Positions 1 through 12,980 of a DNA stretch of 64,000 nucleotides are shown here, piece after piece. A model generated the notes under the pieces. That model searched no databases and was not told the origin of the DNA. It saw only the letters and a list, made by a program, of their open reading frames with translations. A program made the translations under genes and the position numbers. The stretch covers positions 42,823 to 106,822 of the forward strand of contig NW_027479520.1 in NCBI RefSeq assembly GCF_051014685.1, given 5' to 3'. The DNA comes from Ptiloglossa arizonensis (taxonomy: Eukaryota > Arthropoda > Insecta > Hymenoptera > Colletidae). Within the stretch, counting starts at the first letter, position 1. Each line of letters begins with the position of its first letter.

Positions 1-136
1 GGAATTTCTCGAGTTCGTCAATCCGTTTGCGAGATATGGGAGTTTGAAGTTAATGAATGGTTGAGAAATCATCAAAATTTGCGCAAGTCTGACACCCGAA
101 ACCAATAACTACTATTGACTAGGGCAAAAATACAAA

Positions 137-153
137 TACCGTTGTAATCGGGC
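137..153 (+). other. CENP-B-box-like 17-bp motif (representative occurrence, present in many monomers)
   Basis: The 17 bases TACCGTTGTAATCGGGC match the mammalian CENP-B box YTTCGTTGGAARCGGGA at 12 of 17 positions without gaps. Of the nine bases usually given as essential (TTCG, A, CGGG in nTTCGnnnnAnnCGGGn), seven match; the two T bases are replaced by A and C. The site repeats once per monomer. A frequent variant reads ACCATTG, losing the first CpG. Whether any insect protein binds it is unknown. The resemblance is seen in sequence; function is inference. Confidence 0.4.
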
Positions 154-409
154 GATCTTCTACCTTCAGATGCAACAGGAATTTCTCGAGTTCGTCAATC
201 CGTTCGCGAGATATGGGAGTTTGAAGTTAAGGAATGGTTGAGAAACCATTAAAATTTTCGCTGGTCTGATACTTGAAACCAATAACTGGAATGGCCTAGG
301 GGAAAAGTACAAATACCATTGTAATCGGGCGAGATTATGCTTTCAGTTGCAACTGGGGTTTCTCGAGTTGGTAATCCGTTCGCGAGATATGGGAGTTTGA
401 AGTTAAGGA

Positions 410-425
410 ATGGTTGAGAAACCAT
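410..425. other. Conserved dyad ATGGTT-GAGA-AACCAT (representative, one per monomer)
   Basis: Bases 410-415 (ATGGTT) are the exact reverse complement of 420-425 (AACCAT), separated by GAGA. The dyad occurs in nearly every monomer. In RNA it would be a six-pair hairpin with a GNRA-type loop. Variants mostly keep pairing. At 34,851-34,868 the stem is seven pairs (GATGGTT/AACCATC). At 5,005-5,018 a two-base loss leaves a perfect five-pair stem (ATGGT-AGAG-ACCAT). The common changes AGCCAT and AATCAT give G-T wobbles. Confidence 0.7.
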
Positions 426-1309
426 CAAAATTTTCGCTGGTCTGATATTTGAAACCAATAACTGGAATGGCCTAGGGGAAAAGTACACATACCACTGTAA
501 TCGGGCGAGTTTCTGCTTTCAGATGCAACTGGAATTTCTCTAGTTCGTCAATCCGTTCGCGAGATATGGGAGTTTGAAGTTAAGGAATGGTTGAGAAACC
601 ATCAAAATTTTCGCAATTCTGATACTCGAAACCAATAACTGCTATGGCCTAGGGCAAAAATACAAATACCGTTGTAATCGGACGAGATTATGCTTTCAGA
701 TGCAACTGGAATTTCTCGAGTTGGTAATCCGTTCGCGAGATATGGGAGTTTGGAGTTAAGGAATGGTTGAGAAATCATCGAAATTTTTGCAAGTCTGATA
801 CTCGAAACCAATAACTACTATTGCCTAGGGCAAAAATACACATACCGTTGTAATCGGGCGATCTTCTACCATCAGATGCAACAGGAATTTCTCGAGTTCG
901 TCAATCCGTTCGCGAGATATGGGAGTTTGAAGTTAAGGAATGGTTGAGGAACCATCAAAATTTTCGCAAGTCTCATACTCGAAACCCATAACTGGAATGG
1001 CCTAGGGGAAAAGTACACACCCCATTGTAAGCGGGCGAGTTTCTACTTTCAGATGCAACAGGAATTTCCCGAGTTCGTCAATCCGTTCGCGAGATATGGG
1101 AGTTTGAAGTTAAGGAATGGCTGTGAAACCATCAAAATTTTCGCTGGTCTGCTACTCGAAACCAATAACTGCTATGGCCTAGGGCAAAAATACTCATACC
1201 ATTGTAATCGGGCGAGTTTCTGCTTTCAGATGCAACAGGAATTTCTCGAGTTGGTAATCCGTTCGCGAGATATGGGAGTTTGAAGTTTAGGAATGGTTGA
1301 GAAATCATC

Positions 1310-3079
1310 AAAATTTTCGCAAGTCTGATACTCGAAAACAATAACTACTATTGCCTAGGGCAAAAATACACATACCGTTGTAATCGGGCGAGTTTCTGCT
1401 TTCAGATGCAGCAGGAATTTCTCGAGTTCATCACTCCGTTCGCGAGATATGGGGTTTTGAAGTTAAGGAATGTTTGAGAAAGCATCAAAATTTTCGCAAG
1501 TCTGATACTCGAAACCAATAACTACTAATGCCTAGGGCAAAAATACACATACCGTTGTAATCGGGCGAGTTTCTACTTTCAGATGCAACAGGAATTTCTC
1601 GAGTTCGTCAATCCGTTCGCGAGATATGGGAGTTTGAAACTAAGGAATGGTTGAGTAGCCATCAAAATTTTCGCAAGTCTGATACTCGAAACCAGTAACT
1701 ACTATGGCCTAGGGCAAAAATACACATACCATTGTAATCGCGCGAGTTTCTGCTTTCAGATGCAACTGGAATTTCTCGAGTTCGTCAATCCGTTCGCGAG
1801 ATATGGGAGTTTGAATTTAAGGAATGGTTGAGAAATCATCAAAATTTTCGCAAGTCTGATACTCGAAACCAATAACTACTATTGCCTAGGGAAAAAATAC
1901 ACATACCGTTGTAATCGGGCGAGATTCTACTTTCAGATGCAGCAGGAATTTCTCGAATTCGTCAATCCGTTCGCGAGATTTGGGGGTTTGAAGTTAAGGA
2001 GTGGTTGAGAAACTATCAAAATTTTCGCTGGTCTGATACTCGAAACCAATAACTGGAATGGCCTAGGGGAATAGTACACATACCATTGTAATCGGACGAG
2101 TTTCTGCTTTCAGATGCAACTGGAATTTCTATAGTTCGTCAATCCGTTCGCGAGGTATGGGAGTTTGAAGTTAAGGAATGGTTGAGAAACCATCAAAATT
2201 TTCGCAAGTCTGATACTCGAAAACAATAACTACTATTGCCTAGGGCAAAAATACACATACCGTTGTAATCGGGCGAGTTTCTGCTTTCAGATGCAGCAGG
2301 AATTTCTCGAGTTCATCACTCCGTTCGCGAGATATGGGGTTTTGAAGTTAAGGAATGTTTGAGAAAGCATCAAAATTTTCGCAAGTCTGATACTCGAAAC
2401 CAATAACTACTAATTCCTAGGGCAAACATACACATACCGTTGTAATCGGGCTAGTTTCTACTTTCAGATGCAACAGGAATTTCTCGAGTTCGTCAATCCG
2501 TTCGCGAGATATGGGAGTTTGAAACTAAGGAATGGTTGAGTAGCCATCAAAATTTTCGCAAGTCTGATACTCGAAACCAGTAACTACTATGGCCTAGGGC
2601 AAAAATACACATACCATTGTAATCGCGCGAGTTTCTGCTTTCAGATGCAACTGGAATTTCTCGAGTTCGTCAATCCGTTCGCGAGATATGGGAGTTTGAA
2701 TTTAAGGAATGGTTGAGAAATCATCAAAATTTTCGCAAGTCTGATACTCGAAACCAATAACTACTATTGCCTAGGGAAAAAATACACATACCGTTGTAAT
2801 CGGGCGAGATTCTACTTTCAGATGCAGCAGGAATTTCTCGAATTCGTCAATCCGTTCGCGAGATTTGGGGGTTTGAAGTTAAGGAGTGGTTGAGAAACTA
2901 TCAAAATTTTCGCTGGTCTGATACTCGAAACCAATAACTGGAATGGCCTAGGGGAATAGTACACATACCATTGTAATCGGACGAGTTTCTGCTTTCAGAT
3001 GCAACTGGAATTTCTATAGTTCGTCAATCCGTTCGCGAGGTATGGGAGTTTGAAGTTAAGGAATGGTTGAGAAACCATC
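1310..3079 (+). repeat. 885-bp (5-monomer) higher-order repeat, two copies
   Basis: The block 1,310-2,194 is repeated almost exactly at 2,195-3,079. The rare variant ctcgaaaaca occurs at 1,331 and 2,216, and the variant tgtttgagaa at 1,471 and 2,356, each 885 bp apart (5 x 177). Only a few substitutions separate the copies, such as taatgcctagg against taattcctagg. This points to a recent unequal exchange involving five monomers. Confidence 0.9.
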
Positions 3080-3939
3080 AAAATTTTCGCAAGTCTGATA
3101 CTCGAAACCAATAACTGCTATGGCCTAGGGCAAAAATACAAATACCGTTGTAATCGGGCGAGATTATGCTTTCAGATGCAACTGGAATTTCTCGAGTTGG
3201 TAATCCGTTCGCGAGATATGGGAGTTTGAAGTTAAGGAATGGTTGAGAAATCATCAAAATTTGCGCAAGTCTGATACCCGAAACCAATAACTACTATTGC
3301 CTAGGGCAAAAATAGACATACCGTTGTAATCGGGCGACCTTCTACTTTCAGATGCAGCAGGAATTTCTCGAGTTCATGAATCCGTTCGCGAGATATGGAG
3401 GTTTGAAGTTAAGGAATGGTTGCGAAACCATCAAAATGTTCGCAAGTCCGATACTCGAAACCAATAACTACTCTTGTCTATGGCAAAAATACACATACCG
3501 TTGTAATCGGGCGATTTTCTACTTTCAGATGCACCAGGATTTTCTCGAGTTCGTCAATCCGTTTGCGAGATATGGGAGTTTGAAGTTTATGAATGGTTGA
3601 GAAATCATCAAAATTTGCGCTAGTCTGATACCCGAAACCAATAACAACTATTGCCTAGGGCAAAAATAGACATACCGTTGTAATCGGGCGAGCTTCTACT
3701 TTCAGATGCAGCAGGAATTTCTCGAGTTCGTCAATCCGTTCGTGAGATATGGGAGTTTGAAGTTAAGGAATGGTTGAGAAACTATCAAAATTTTAGTAAG
3801 TTTGATACTCGAAACCAATAACTGCTATGGCCTAGTGCAAAAATACACATACCATTGCAATCGGGCGAGTTTCTGCTCTCAGATGCAACTGGAATTTCTC
3901 GAGTCGTCAATCCGTTCACGAGATATGGGAGTTTGAAGT

Positions 3940-6900
3940 TAAGGAATTGTTGAGAAACCATCAAAATTTTCGCAAGTCTGATACTCGAAACCAATAACTA
4001 CTATTGTCTATGGCAAAAATACACATACCGTTGTAATTGGCCGAGTTTCTGCTTTCAGATGCAGCTGGAATTTCTGGAGTTCGTGAAACCGTTCGCGAGA
4101 TATGGGAGTTTGAAGTTAAGGAATGGTTGAGAAACCATCAAAATTTTCGCTGGTCTGATACTCGAAACCAATAACTGGAATGGCCTAGGGGAAAAGTACA
4201 CATACCACTGTAATAGGGCGAGGTTCTGCTCTCAGATGCCACTGGAATTTCTCTAGTTCGTCAATCCGTTCGCGAGATATGGGAGTTTGAAGTTAAGGAA
4301 TGGTTGAGAAATCATCAAAATTTTCGCAAGTCAGATACCCGAAACCAATAACTACTATTGCCTAGGGGAAAAATACACATACCATTGTAATCGCGCGAGT
4401 TTCTGCTTTCAGATGCAACTGGAATTTCTCGAGTTCGTCAATCCGTTCGCGAGATATGGGAGTTTAAAGTTAAGGAATGCTTGAGAAACCATCAAAATTT
4501 TCGCAATTCTGATACTCGAAACAAGTAACTGCTATGCCCTAGGGCAAAAATACAAATACCGCTGTAATCGGGCGAGATTATGCTTTCGGATGCAACTGGA
4601 ATTTCTCGAGTTGGTCATCCGTTCGCGAGATATGGGAGTTCGAAGTTAAGGAATGGTTGAGAAACCATTAAAATTTTCGCTGGTCTGATACTTGAAACCA
4701 ATAACTGGAATGGCCTTGGGGAAAAGTACAAATACCATTGTAATCGGGCGAGATTATGCTTTCAGATGCAACTGGGGTTTCTCGAGTTGGTAATCCGTTC
4801 GCGAGATATGGGAGTTTGTAGTTAAGGAATGGTAGAGAAACCATTAAAATTTTCGCTGGTCTGATACTTGAAACCAATAACTGGAATGGCCTAGGGGAAA
4901 AGTACAAATACCATTGTAATCGGGCGAGATTATGCTTTCAGATGCAACTGGGGTTTCTCGAGTTGGTAATCCGTTCGCGAGATATGGGAGTTTGTAGTTA
5001 AGGAATGGTAGAGACCATCAAAATTTTCGCAAGGCTGATACTCGAAACCAATAACTAGTATTGCCCAGGGCAAAAATACACAATCCGTTGCAATCGGGCG
5101 AGTTTCTGCTTTCAGATGCAACTGGAATTTCTCGAGTTCGACAATCCGTTCGCGAGATATGGGAGTTTGAAGTTAAGGAATGGTTGAGAAACCATCAAAA
5201 TTTTCGCTGGTCTGATACTTGAAACCAATAACTGGAATGGCCTAGGGGAAAAGTACACATACCACTGTAATCGGGCGAGTTTCTGCTTTCAGATGCAACT
5301 GGAATTTCTCTAGTTCGTCAATCCGTTCGCGAGGTATGGGGGTTTGAAGTTAAGGAATGGTTGAGAAACCATCAAAATTTTCGCAATTCTGATACTCGAA
5401 ACCAATAACTACTAAGGGCAAAAATACACATACCGTTGTAATCGGGCGAGTTTCTACTTTCAGATGCAACAGGAATTTCTCGAGTTCGTCAATCCGTTTG
5501 CGAGATATGGGAGTTTGTAGTTAAGGAATGGTAGAGACCATCAAAATTTTCGCAAGGCTGATACTCGAAACCAATAACTAGTATTGCCCAGGGCAAAAAT
5601 ACAAATACCGTTGTAATCGGACGAGATTATGCTTTCAGATGCAACTGGGGTTTCTCGAGTTGGTAATCCGTTCGCGAGATATGGGAGTTTGTAGTTAAGG
5701 AATGGTAGAGACCATCAAAATTTTCGCAAGGCTGATACTCGAAACCAATAACTAGTATTGCCCAGGGCAAAAATACAAATACCGTTGTAATCGGACGAGA
5801 TTATGCTTTCAGATGCAACTGGAATTTCTCGAGTTGGTAATCCGTTCGCGAGATATGGGAGTTTGGAGTTAAGGAATGGTTGAGAAATCATCAAAATTTT
5901 TGCAAGTCTGATACTCGAAACCAATAACTACTATTGCCTAGGGCAAAAATACACACACCGTTGTAATCGGGCGAGCTTCTACTTTCAGATGCAGCAGGAA
6001 TTTGTCGAGTTCGTGATTCCGTTCGCGAGATATGGAGGTTTGAAGTTAAGGAATGGTTGCGAAACCATCAAAATTTTCGCAAGTCTGATACTCGAAACCA
6101 ATAACTACTAAGGGCAAAAATACACATACCGTTGTAATCGGGCGAGTTTCTACTTTCAGATGCAACAGGAATTTCTCGAGTTCGTCAATCCGTTTGCGAG
6201 ATATGGGAGTTTGAAGTTAATGAATGGTTGAGAAATCATCAAAATTTGCGCGAGTCTGATAACCGAAACCAATAACTACTATTGCCTAGGGCAAAAATAC
6301 AAATACCGTTGTAATCGGGCGATCTTCTACCTTCAGATGCAACAGGAATTTCTCGAGTTCGTCAATCCGTTCGCGAGATATGGGAGTTTGAAGTTAAGGA
6401 ATGGTTGAGAAACCATTAAAATTTTCGCTGGTCTGATACTTGAAACCAATAACTGGAATGGCCTAGGGGAAAAGTACAAATACCATTGTAATCGGGCGAG
6501 ATTATGCTTTCAGATGCAACTGGGGTTTCTCGAGTTGGTAATCCGTTCGCGAGATATGGGAGTTTGTAGTTAAGGAATGGTAGAGACCATCAAAATTTTC
6601 GCAAGGCTGATACTCGAAACCGACAACTAGTATTGCCCAGGGCAAAAATACACAATCCGTTGCAATCGGGCGAGTTTCTGCTATCAGATGCAACTGGAAT
6701 TTCTCGAGTTCGACAATCCGTTCGCGAGATATGGGAGTTTGAAGTTAAGGAATGGTTGAGAAACCATCAAAATTTTCGCTGGTCTGATACTTGAAACCAA
6801 TAACTGGAATGGCCTAGGGGAAAAGTACACATACCACTGTAATCGGTCGAGTTTCTGCTATCAGATGCAACTGGAATTTCTCGAGTTCGACAATCCGTTC

Positions 6901-9740
6901 GCGAGATATGGGAGTTTGAAGTTAAGGAATGGTTGAGAAACCATCAAAATTTTCGCTGGTCTGATACTTGAAACCAATAACTGGAATGGCCTAGGGGAAA
7001 AGTACACATACCACTGTAATCGGGCGAGTTTCTGCTTTCAGATGCAACTGGAATTTCTCTAGTTCGTCAATCCGTTCGCGAGATATGGGAGTTTGAAGTT
7101 AAGGAATTGTTGAGAAACCATCAAAATTTTCGCAAGTCTGATACTCGAAACCAATAACTACTATTGTCTATGGCAAAAATACACATACCGTTGTAATTGG
7201 CCGAGTTTCTGCTTTCAGATGCAGCTGGAATTTCTGGAGTTCGTGAAACCGTTCGCGAGATATGGGAGTTTGAAGTTAAGGAATGGTTGAGAAACCATCA
7301 AAATTTTCGCTGGTCTGATACTCGAAACCAATAACTGGAATGGCCTAGGGGAAAAGTACACATACCACTGTAATAGGGCGAGGTTCTGCTCTTAGATGCC
7401 ACTGGAATTTCTCTAGTTCGTCAATCCGTTCGCGAGATATGGGAGTTTGAAGTTAAGGAATGGTTGAGAAATCATCAAAATTTTCGCAAGTCAGATACCC
7501 GAAACCAATAACTACTATTGCCTAGGGGAAAAATACACATACCATTGTAATCGCGCGAGTTTCTGCTTTCAGATGCAACTGGAATTTCTCGAGTTCGTCA
7601 ATCCGTTCGCGAGATATGGGAGTTTAAAGTTAAGGAATGCTTGAGAAACCATCAAAATTTTCGCAATTCTGATACTCGAAACGAATAACTGCTATGCCCT
7701 AGGGCAAAAATACAAATACCGCTGTAATCGGGCGAGATTATGCTTTCGGATGCAACTGGAATTTCTCGAGTTGGTCATCCGTTCGCGAGATATGGGAGTT
7801 CGAAGTTAAGGAATGGTTGAGAAACCATTAAAATTTTCGCTGGTCTGATACTTGAAACCAATAACTGGAATGGCCTTGGGGAAAAGTACAAATACCATTG
7901 TAATCGGGCGAGATTATGCTTTCAGATGCAACTGGGGTTTCTCGAGTTGGTAATCCGTTCGCGAGATATGGGAGTTTGTAGTTAAGGAATGGTAGAGAAA
8001 CCATTAAAATTTTCGCTGGTCTGATACTTGAAACCAATAACTGGAATGGCCTAGGGGAAAAGTACAAATACCATTGTAATCGGGCGAGATTATGCTTTCA
8101 GATGCAACTGGGGTTTCTCGAGTTGGTAATCCGTTCGCGAGATATGGGAGTTTGTAGTGAAGGAATGGTAGAGACCATCAATATTTTCGCAAGGCTGATA
8201 CTCGAAACCAATAACTAGTATTGCCCAGGGCAAAAATACACAATCCGTTGCAATCGGGCGAGTTTCTGCTTTCAGATGCAACTGGAATTTCTCGAGTTCG
8301 ACAATCCGTTCGCGAGATATGGGAGTTTGAAGTTAAGGAATGGTTGAGAAACCATCAAAATTTTCGCTGGTCTGATACTTGAAACCAATAACTGGAATGG
8401 CCTAGGGGAAAAGTACACATACCACTGTAATCGGGCGAGTTTCTGCTTTCAGATGCAACTGGAATTTCTCTAGTTCGTCAATCCGTTCGCGAGGTATGGG
8501 GGTTTGAAGTTAAGGAATGGTTGAGAAACAATCAAAATTTTCGCAATTCTGATACTCGAAACCAATAACTGCTATGGCCTAGGGCAAAAATACAAATACC
8601 GTTGTAATCGGACGAGATTATGCTTTCAGATGCAACTGGAATTTCTCGAGTTGGTAATCCGTTCGCGAGATATGGGAGTTTGGAGTTAAGGAATGGTTGA
8701 GAAATCATCAAAATTTTTGCAAGTCTGATACTCGAAACCAATAACTACTATTGCCTAGGGCAAAAATACACACACCGTTGTAATCGGGCGAGCTTCTACT
8801 TTCAGATGCAGCAGGAATTTGTCGAGTTCGTGATTCCGTTCGCGAGATATGGAGGTTTGAAGTTAAGGAATGGTTGCGAAACCATCAAAATTTTCGCAAG
8901 TCTGATACTCGAAACCAATAACTACTAAGGGCAAAAATACACATACCGTTGTAATCGGGCGAGTTTCTACTTTCAGATGCAACAGGAATTTCTCGAGTTC
9001 GTCAATCCGTTTGCGAGATATGGGAGTTTGAAGTTAATGAATGGTTGAGAAATCATCAAAATTTGCGCAAGTCTGATAACCGAAACCAATAACTACTATT
9101 GCCTAGGGCAAAAATACAAATACCGTTGTAATCGGGCGATCTTCTACCTTCAGATGCAACAGGAATTTCTCGAGTTCGTCAATCCGTTCGCGAGATATGG
9201 GAGTTTGAAGTTAAGGAATGGTTGAGAAACCATTAAAATTTTCGCTGGTCTGATACTTGAAACCAATAACTGGAATGGCCTAGGGGAAAAGTACAAATAC
9301 CATTGTAATCGGGCGAGATTATGCTTTCAGATGCAACTGGGGTTTCTCGAGTTGGTAATCCGTTCGCGAGATATGGGAGTTTGTAGTTAAGGAATGGTAG
9401 AGACCATCAAAATTTTCGCAAGGCTGATACTCGAAACCGACAACTAGTATTGCCCAGGGCAAAAATACACAATCCGTTGCAATCGGGCGAGTTTCTGCTA
9501 TCAGATGCAACTGGAATTTCTCGAGTTCGACAATCCGTTCGCGAGATATGGGAGTTTGAAGTTAAGGAATGGTTGAGAAACCATCAAAATTTTCGCTGGT
9601 CTGATACTTGAAACCAATAACTGGAATGGCCTAGGGGAAAAGTACACATACCACTGTAATCGGGCGAGTTTCTGCTTTCAGATGCAACTGGAATTTCTCT
9701 AGTTCGTCAATCCGTTCGCGAGATATGGGAGTTTGAAGTT
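3940..9740 (+). repeat. Tandemly duplicated block of about 3 kb within the satellite
   Basis: A diagnostic monomer with cataccactgtaatagggcg followed by aggttctgct occurs at 4,201 and 7,361, an offset of 3,160 bp. The pair at 4,668 and 7,828 keeps the same offset. Further right the offset becomes 2,817 bp (6,502 to 9,319, and 5,715 to 8,532). The right copy therefore lacks about two monomers, 343 bp, relative to the left. Both copies contain the shortened dyad variant ggtagagaccatc. Block ends are approximate. Confidence 0.8.
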
Positions 9741-10199
9741 AAGGAATGGTTGAGAAACCATCAAAATTTTCGCAATTCTGATACTCGAAACCAATAACTG
9801 CTATGTCCTAGGGCAAAAATACAAATACCGTTGTAATCGGACGAGATTATGCTTTCAGATGCAACTGGAATTTCTCGAGTTGGTAATCCGTTCGCGAGAT
9901 ATGGGAGTTTGGAGTTAAGGAATGGTTGAGAAATCATCAAAATTTTTGCAAGTCTGATACTCGAAACCAATAACTACTATTGCCTAGGGCAAAAATACAC
10001 ATACCGTTGTAATCGGGCGATCTTCTACCATCAGATGCAACAGGAATTTCTCGAGTTCGTCAATCCGTTCGCGAGATATGGGAGTTTGAAGTTAAGGAAT
10101 GGTTGAGGAACCATCAAAATTTTCGCAAGTCTCATACTCGAAACCCATAACTGGAATGGCCTAGGGGAAAAGTACACACCCCATTGTAATCGGGCGAGT

Positions 10200-12980
10200 T
10201 TCTACTTTCAGATGCAACAGGAATTTCCCGAGTTCGTCAATCCGTTCGCGAGATATGGTAGTTTGAAGTTAAGGAATGGCTGTGAAACCATCAAAATTTT
10301 CGCTGGTCTGCTACTCGAAACCAATAACTGCTATGGCCTAGGGCAAAAATACTCATACCATTGTAATCGGGCGAGTTTCTGCTTTCAGATGCAACAGGAA
10401 TTTCTCGAGTTCATCAATCCGTTCGCGAGATATGGGGGTTTGAAGTTAAGGAATGGTTGAGAAACCATCAAAATTATCGCAAGTCTGATACTCGAAACCA
10501 ATAATTACTATTGTCTATGGCAAAAATACACATAATGTTGTAATTGGGCGAGTTTCTGCTTTCAGATGCAGCTGGAATTTCTGGAGTTCGTGACACCGTT
10601 CGCGAGATTTGGGAGTTTGAAGTTAAGGAATGGTTGAGAAATCATCAAAATTTTCGCAAGTCAGATACCCGAAACCAATAACTACTATTCCCTAGGGCAA
10701 AAATACACATACCGTTGTAATCGGGCGAGCATCTACTTTCAGATGCAGCAGGAATTTCTCGAGTTCATCAATCCGTTCGCGAGATATGGGGGTTTGAAGT
10801 TAAGGAATGGTTGAGAAACCATCAAAATTTTGGTAAGTCTGATACTCAAAACCAATAACTACTAAGTCCTAGGGCACAAATACACACACCATTGTAATCG
10901 GGCGAGTTTCTACTTTCATATGCAAAAAGAATTTCTCGAATTCGTCAATCCGTTCGCGAGATATGGGAGTTTGAAGTTAAGGAATGGTTGAGAAGCCATT
11001 AAAATTTTCGCAAGTCTGATACTCGGAACCAATAACTACTATTGCCTAGGGCAAAAATACACATACCGTTGTAATCAGGCGGGCTTCTACTTTCAGATGC
11101 AGCAGGAATTTCTCGAGTTCGTCAATCCGTTCGCGAGATTGGGGGTCTGAAATTAAGGAGTGGTTGAGAAACTATCAAAATTTTCGCTGGTCTGATACTC
11201 GAAACCAATAACTGGAATGGCCTAGGGGAAAAGTACACATACCACTGTAATCGGGCGAGTTTCTGCTTTCAGATGCAACTGGAATTTCTCTAGTTCGTCA
11301 ATCCGTTCGCGAAATATGGGAGTTTGAAGTTAAGGAACGGTTGAGAAGCCATCAAATTTTTCGCAAGTCTGACACTCGAAACCAATAACTACAATGGCTT
11401 AGGGGAAAAATACACATACCGGTGTAATCGGGCGAGTTTCTACTTTCAGATGCAAGAGGAATTTCTCGAGTTCGTCAATCCGTTCGCGAGATATGGGAGT
11501 TTGAAGTTAAGGAATGGTTGAGAAACCATCAAAATTTTCGCTGGTCTGATACTCGAAACCAATAACTGGAATGGCCTAGGGGAAAAGAACACACCCCATT
11601 GTAATCGGGCGAGTTTCTACTTTCAGATGCAACTGGAATTTCCCGAGTTCGTCAATCCGTTCGCGAGATATGGGAGTTTGAAGTTAAGGAATGGCTGTGA
11701 AACCATCAAAATTTTCGCTGGTCTGCAACTCGAAACCAATAACTGCTATGGCCTAGGGCAAAAATACTCATACCATTGTAATCGGGCGAGTTTCTGCTTT
11801 CAGATGCAACAGGAATTTCTCGAGTTCGTCAATCCGTTCGCGAGATATGGGAGTTTGAAGTTAAGGAATTGTTGAGAAACCATCAAAATTTTCGCAAGTC
11901 TGATACTCGAAACCAATAACTACTATTGTCTATGGCAAAAATACACATACCGTTGTAATTGGCCGAGTTTCTGCTTTCAGATGCAGCTGGAATTTCTGGA
12001 GTTCGTGAAACCGTTCGCGAGATATGGGAGTTTGAAGTTAAGGAATGGTTGAGAAACCATCAAAATTTTCGCTGGTCTGATACTCGAAACCAATAACTGG
12101 AATGGCCTAGGGGAAAAGTACACATACCACTGTAATAGGGCGAGGTTCTGCTCTCAGATGCCACTGGAATTTCTCTAGTTCGTCAATCCGTTCGCGAGAT
12201 ATGGGAGTTTGAAGTTAAGGAATGGTTGAGAAATCATCAAAATTTTCGCAAGTCAGATACCCGAAACCAATGACTACTATTGCCTAGGGGAAAAATACAC
12301 ATACCATTGTAATCGCGCGAGTTTCTGCTTTCAGATGCAACTGGAATTTCTCGAGTTCGTCAATCCGTTCGCGAGATATGGGAGTTTAAAGTTAAGGAAT
12401 GCTTGAGAAACCATCAAAATTTTCGCAATTCTGATACTCGAAACGAATAACTGCTATGCCCTAGGGCAAAAATACAAATACCGCTGTAATCGGGCGAGAT
12501 TATGCTTTCGGATGCAACTGGAATTTCTCGAGTTGGTCATCCGTTCGCGAGATATGGGAGTTTGAAGTTAAGGAATGGTTGAGAAACCATCAAAATTTTC
12601 GCAAGTCTGATACTCGAAACCGATAAGTACTGATGCCGAGAGGAAAAATAAACATACCGTTGTAATCGGGTGAGTTTCCACTTTCAGATGCAACATGAAT
12701 TTCAAGAGTTCGTCAATCCGTTCGCGAGATATGGGAGTTTGAAGTTAAGGAATGGTTGAGAAACCATCAAAATTTTCGCTGGTCTGATACTTGAAACCAA
12801 TAACTGGAATGGCCTAGGGGAAAAGAACACATACCACTGTAATCGGGCGAGTTTCTGCTTTCAGATGCAACTGGAATTTCTCGAGTTGGTAATCCGTTCG
12901 CGAGATATGGGAGTATGAATTTAAGGAATGGTTGAGAAATCATCAAGATTTTCGCAAGTCTGATACTGGAAACCAACAAC
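10200..12980 (+). repeat. Satellite block with a second copy near 20.63-23.24 kb
   Basis: Monomer order here recurs about 10.3-10.4 kb downstream. The monomer pair with ggctgtgaaacc at 10,212-10,460 recurs at 20,644-20,892 (offset 10,432). The pair at 12,767-12,979 recurs at 23,023-23,235 (offset 10,256). The changing offset shows that whole monomers were gained or lost between the copies. Boundaries are approximate. Confidence 0.7.
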
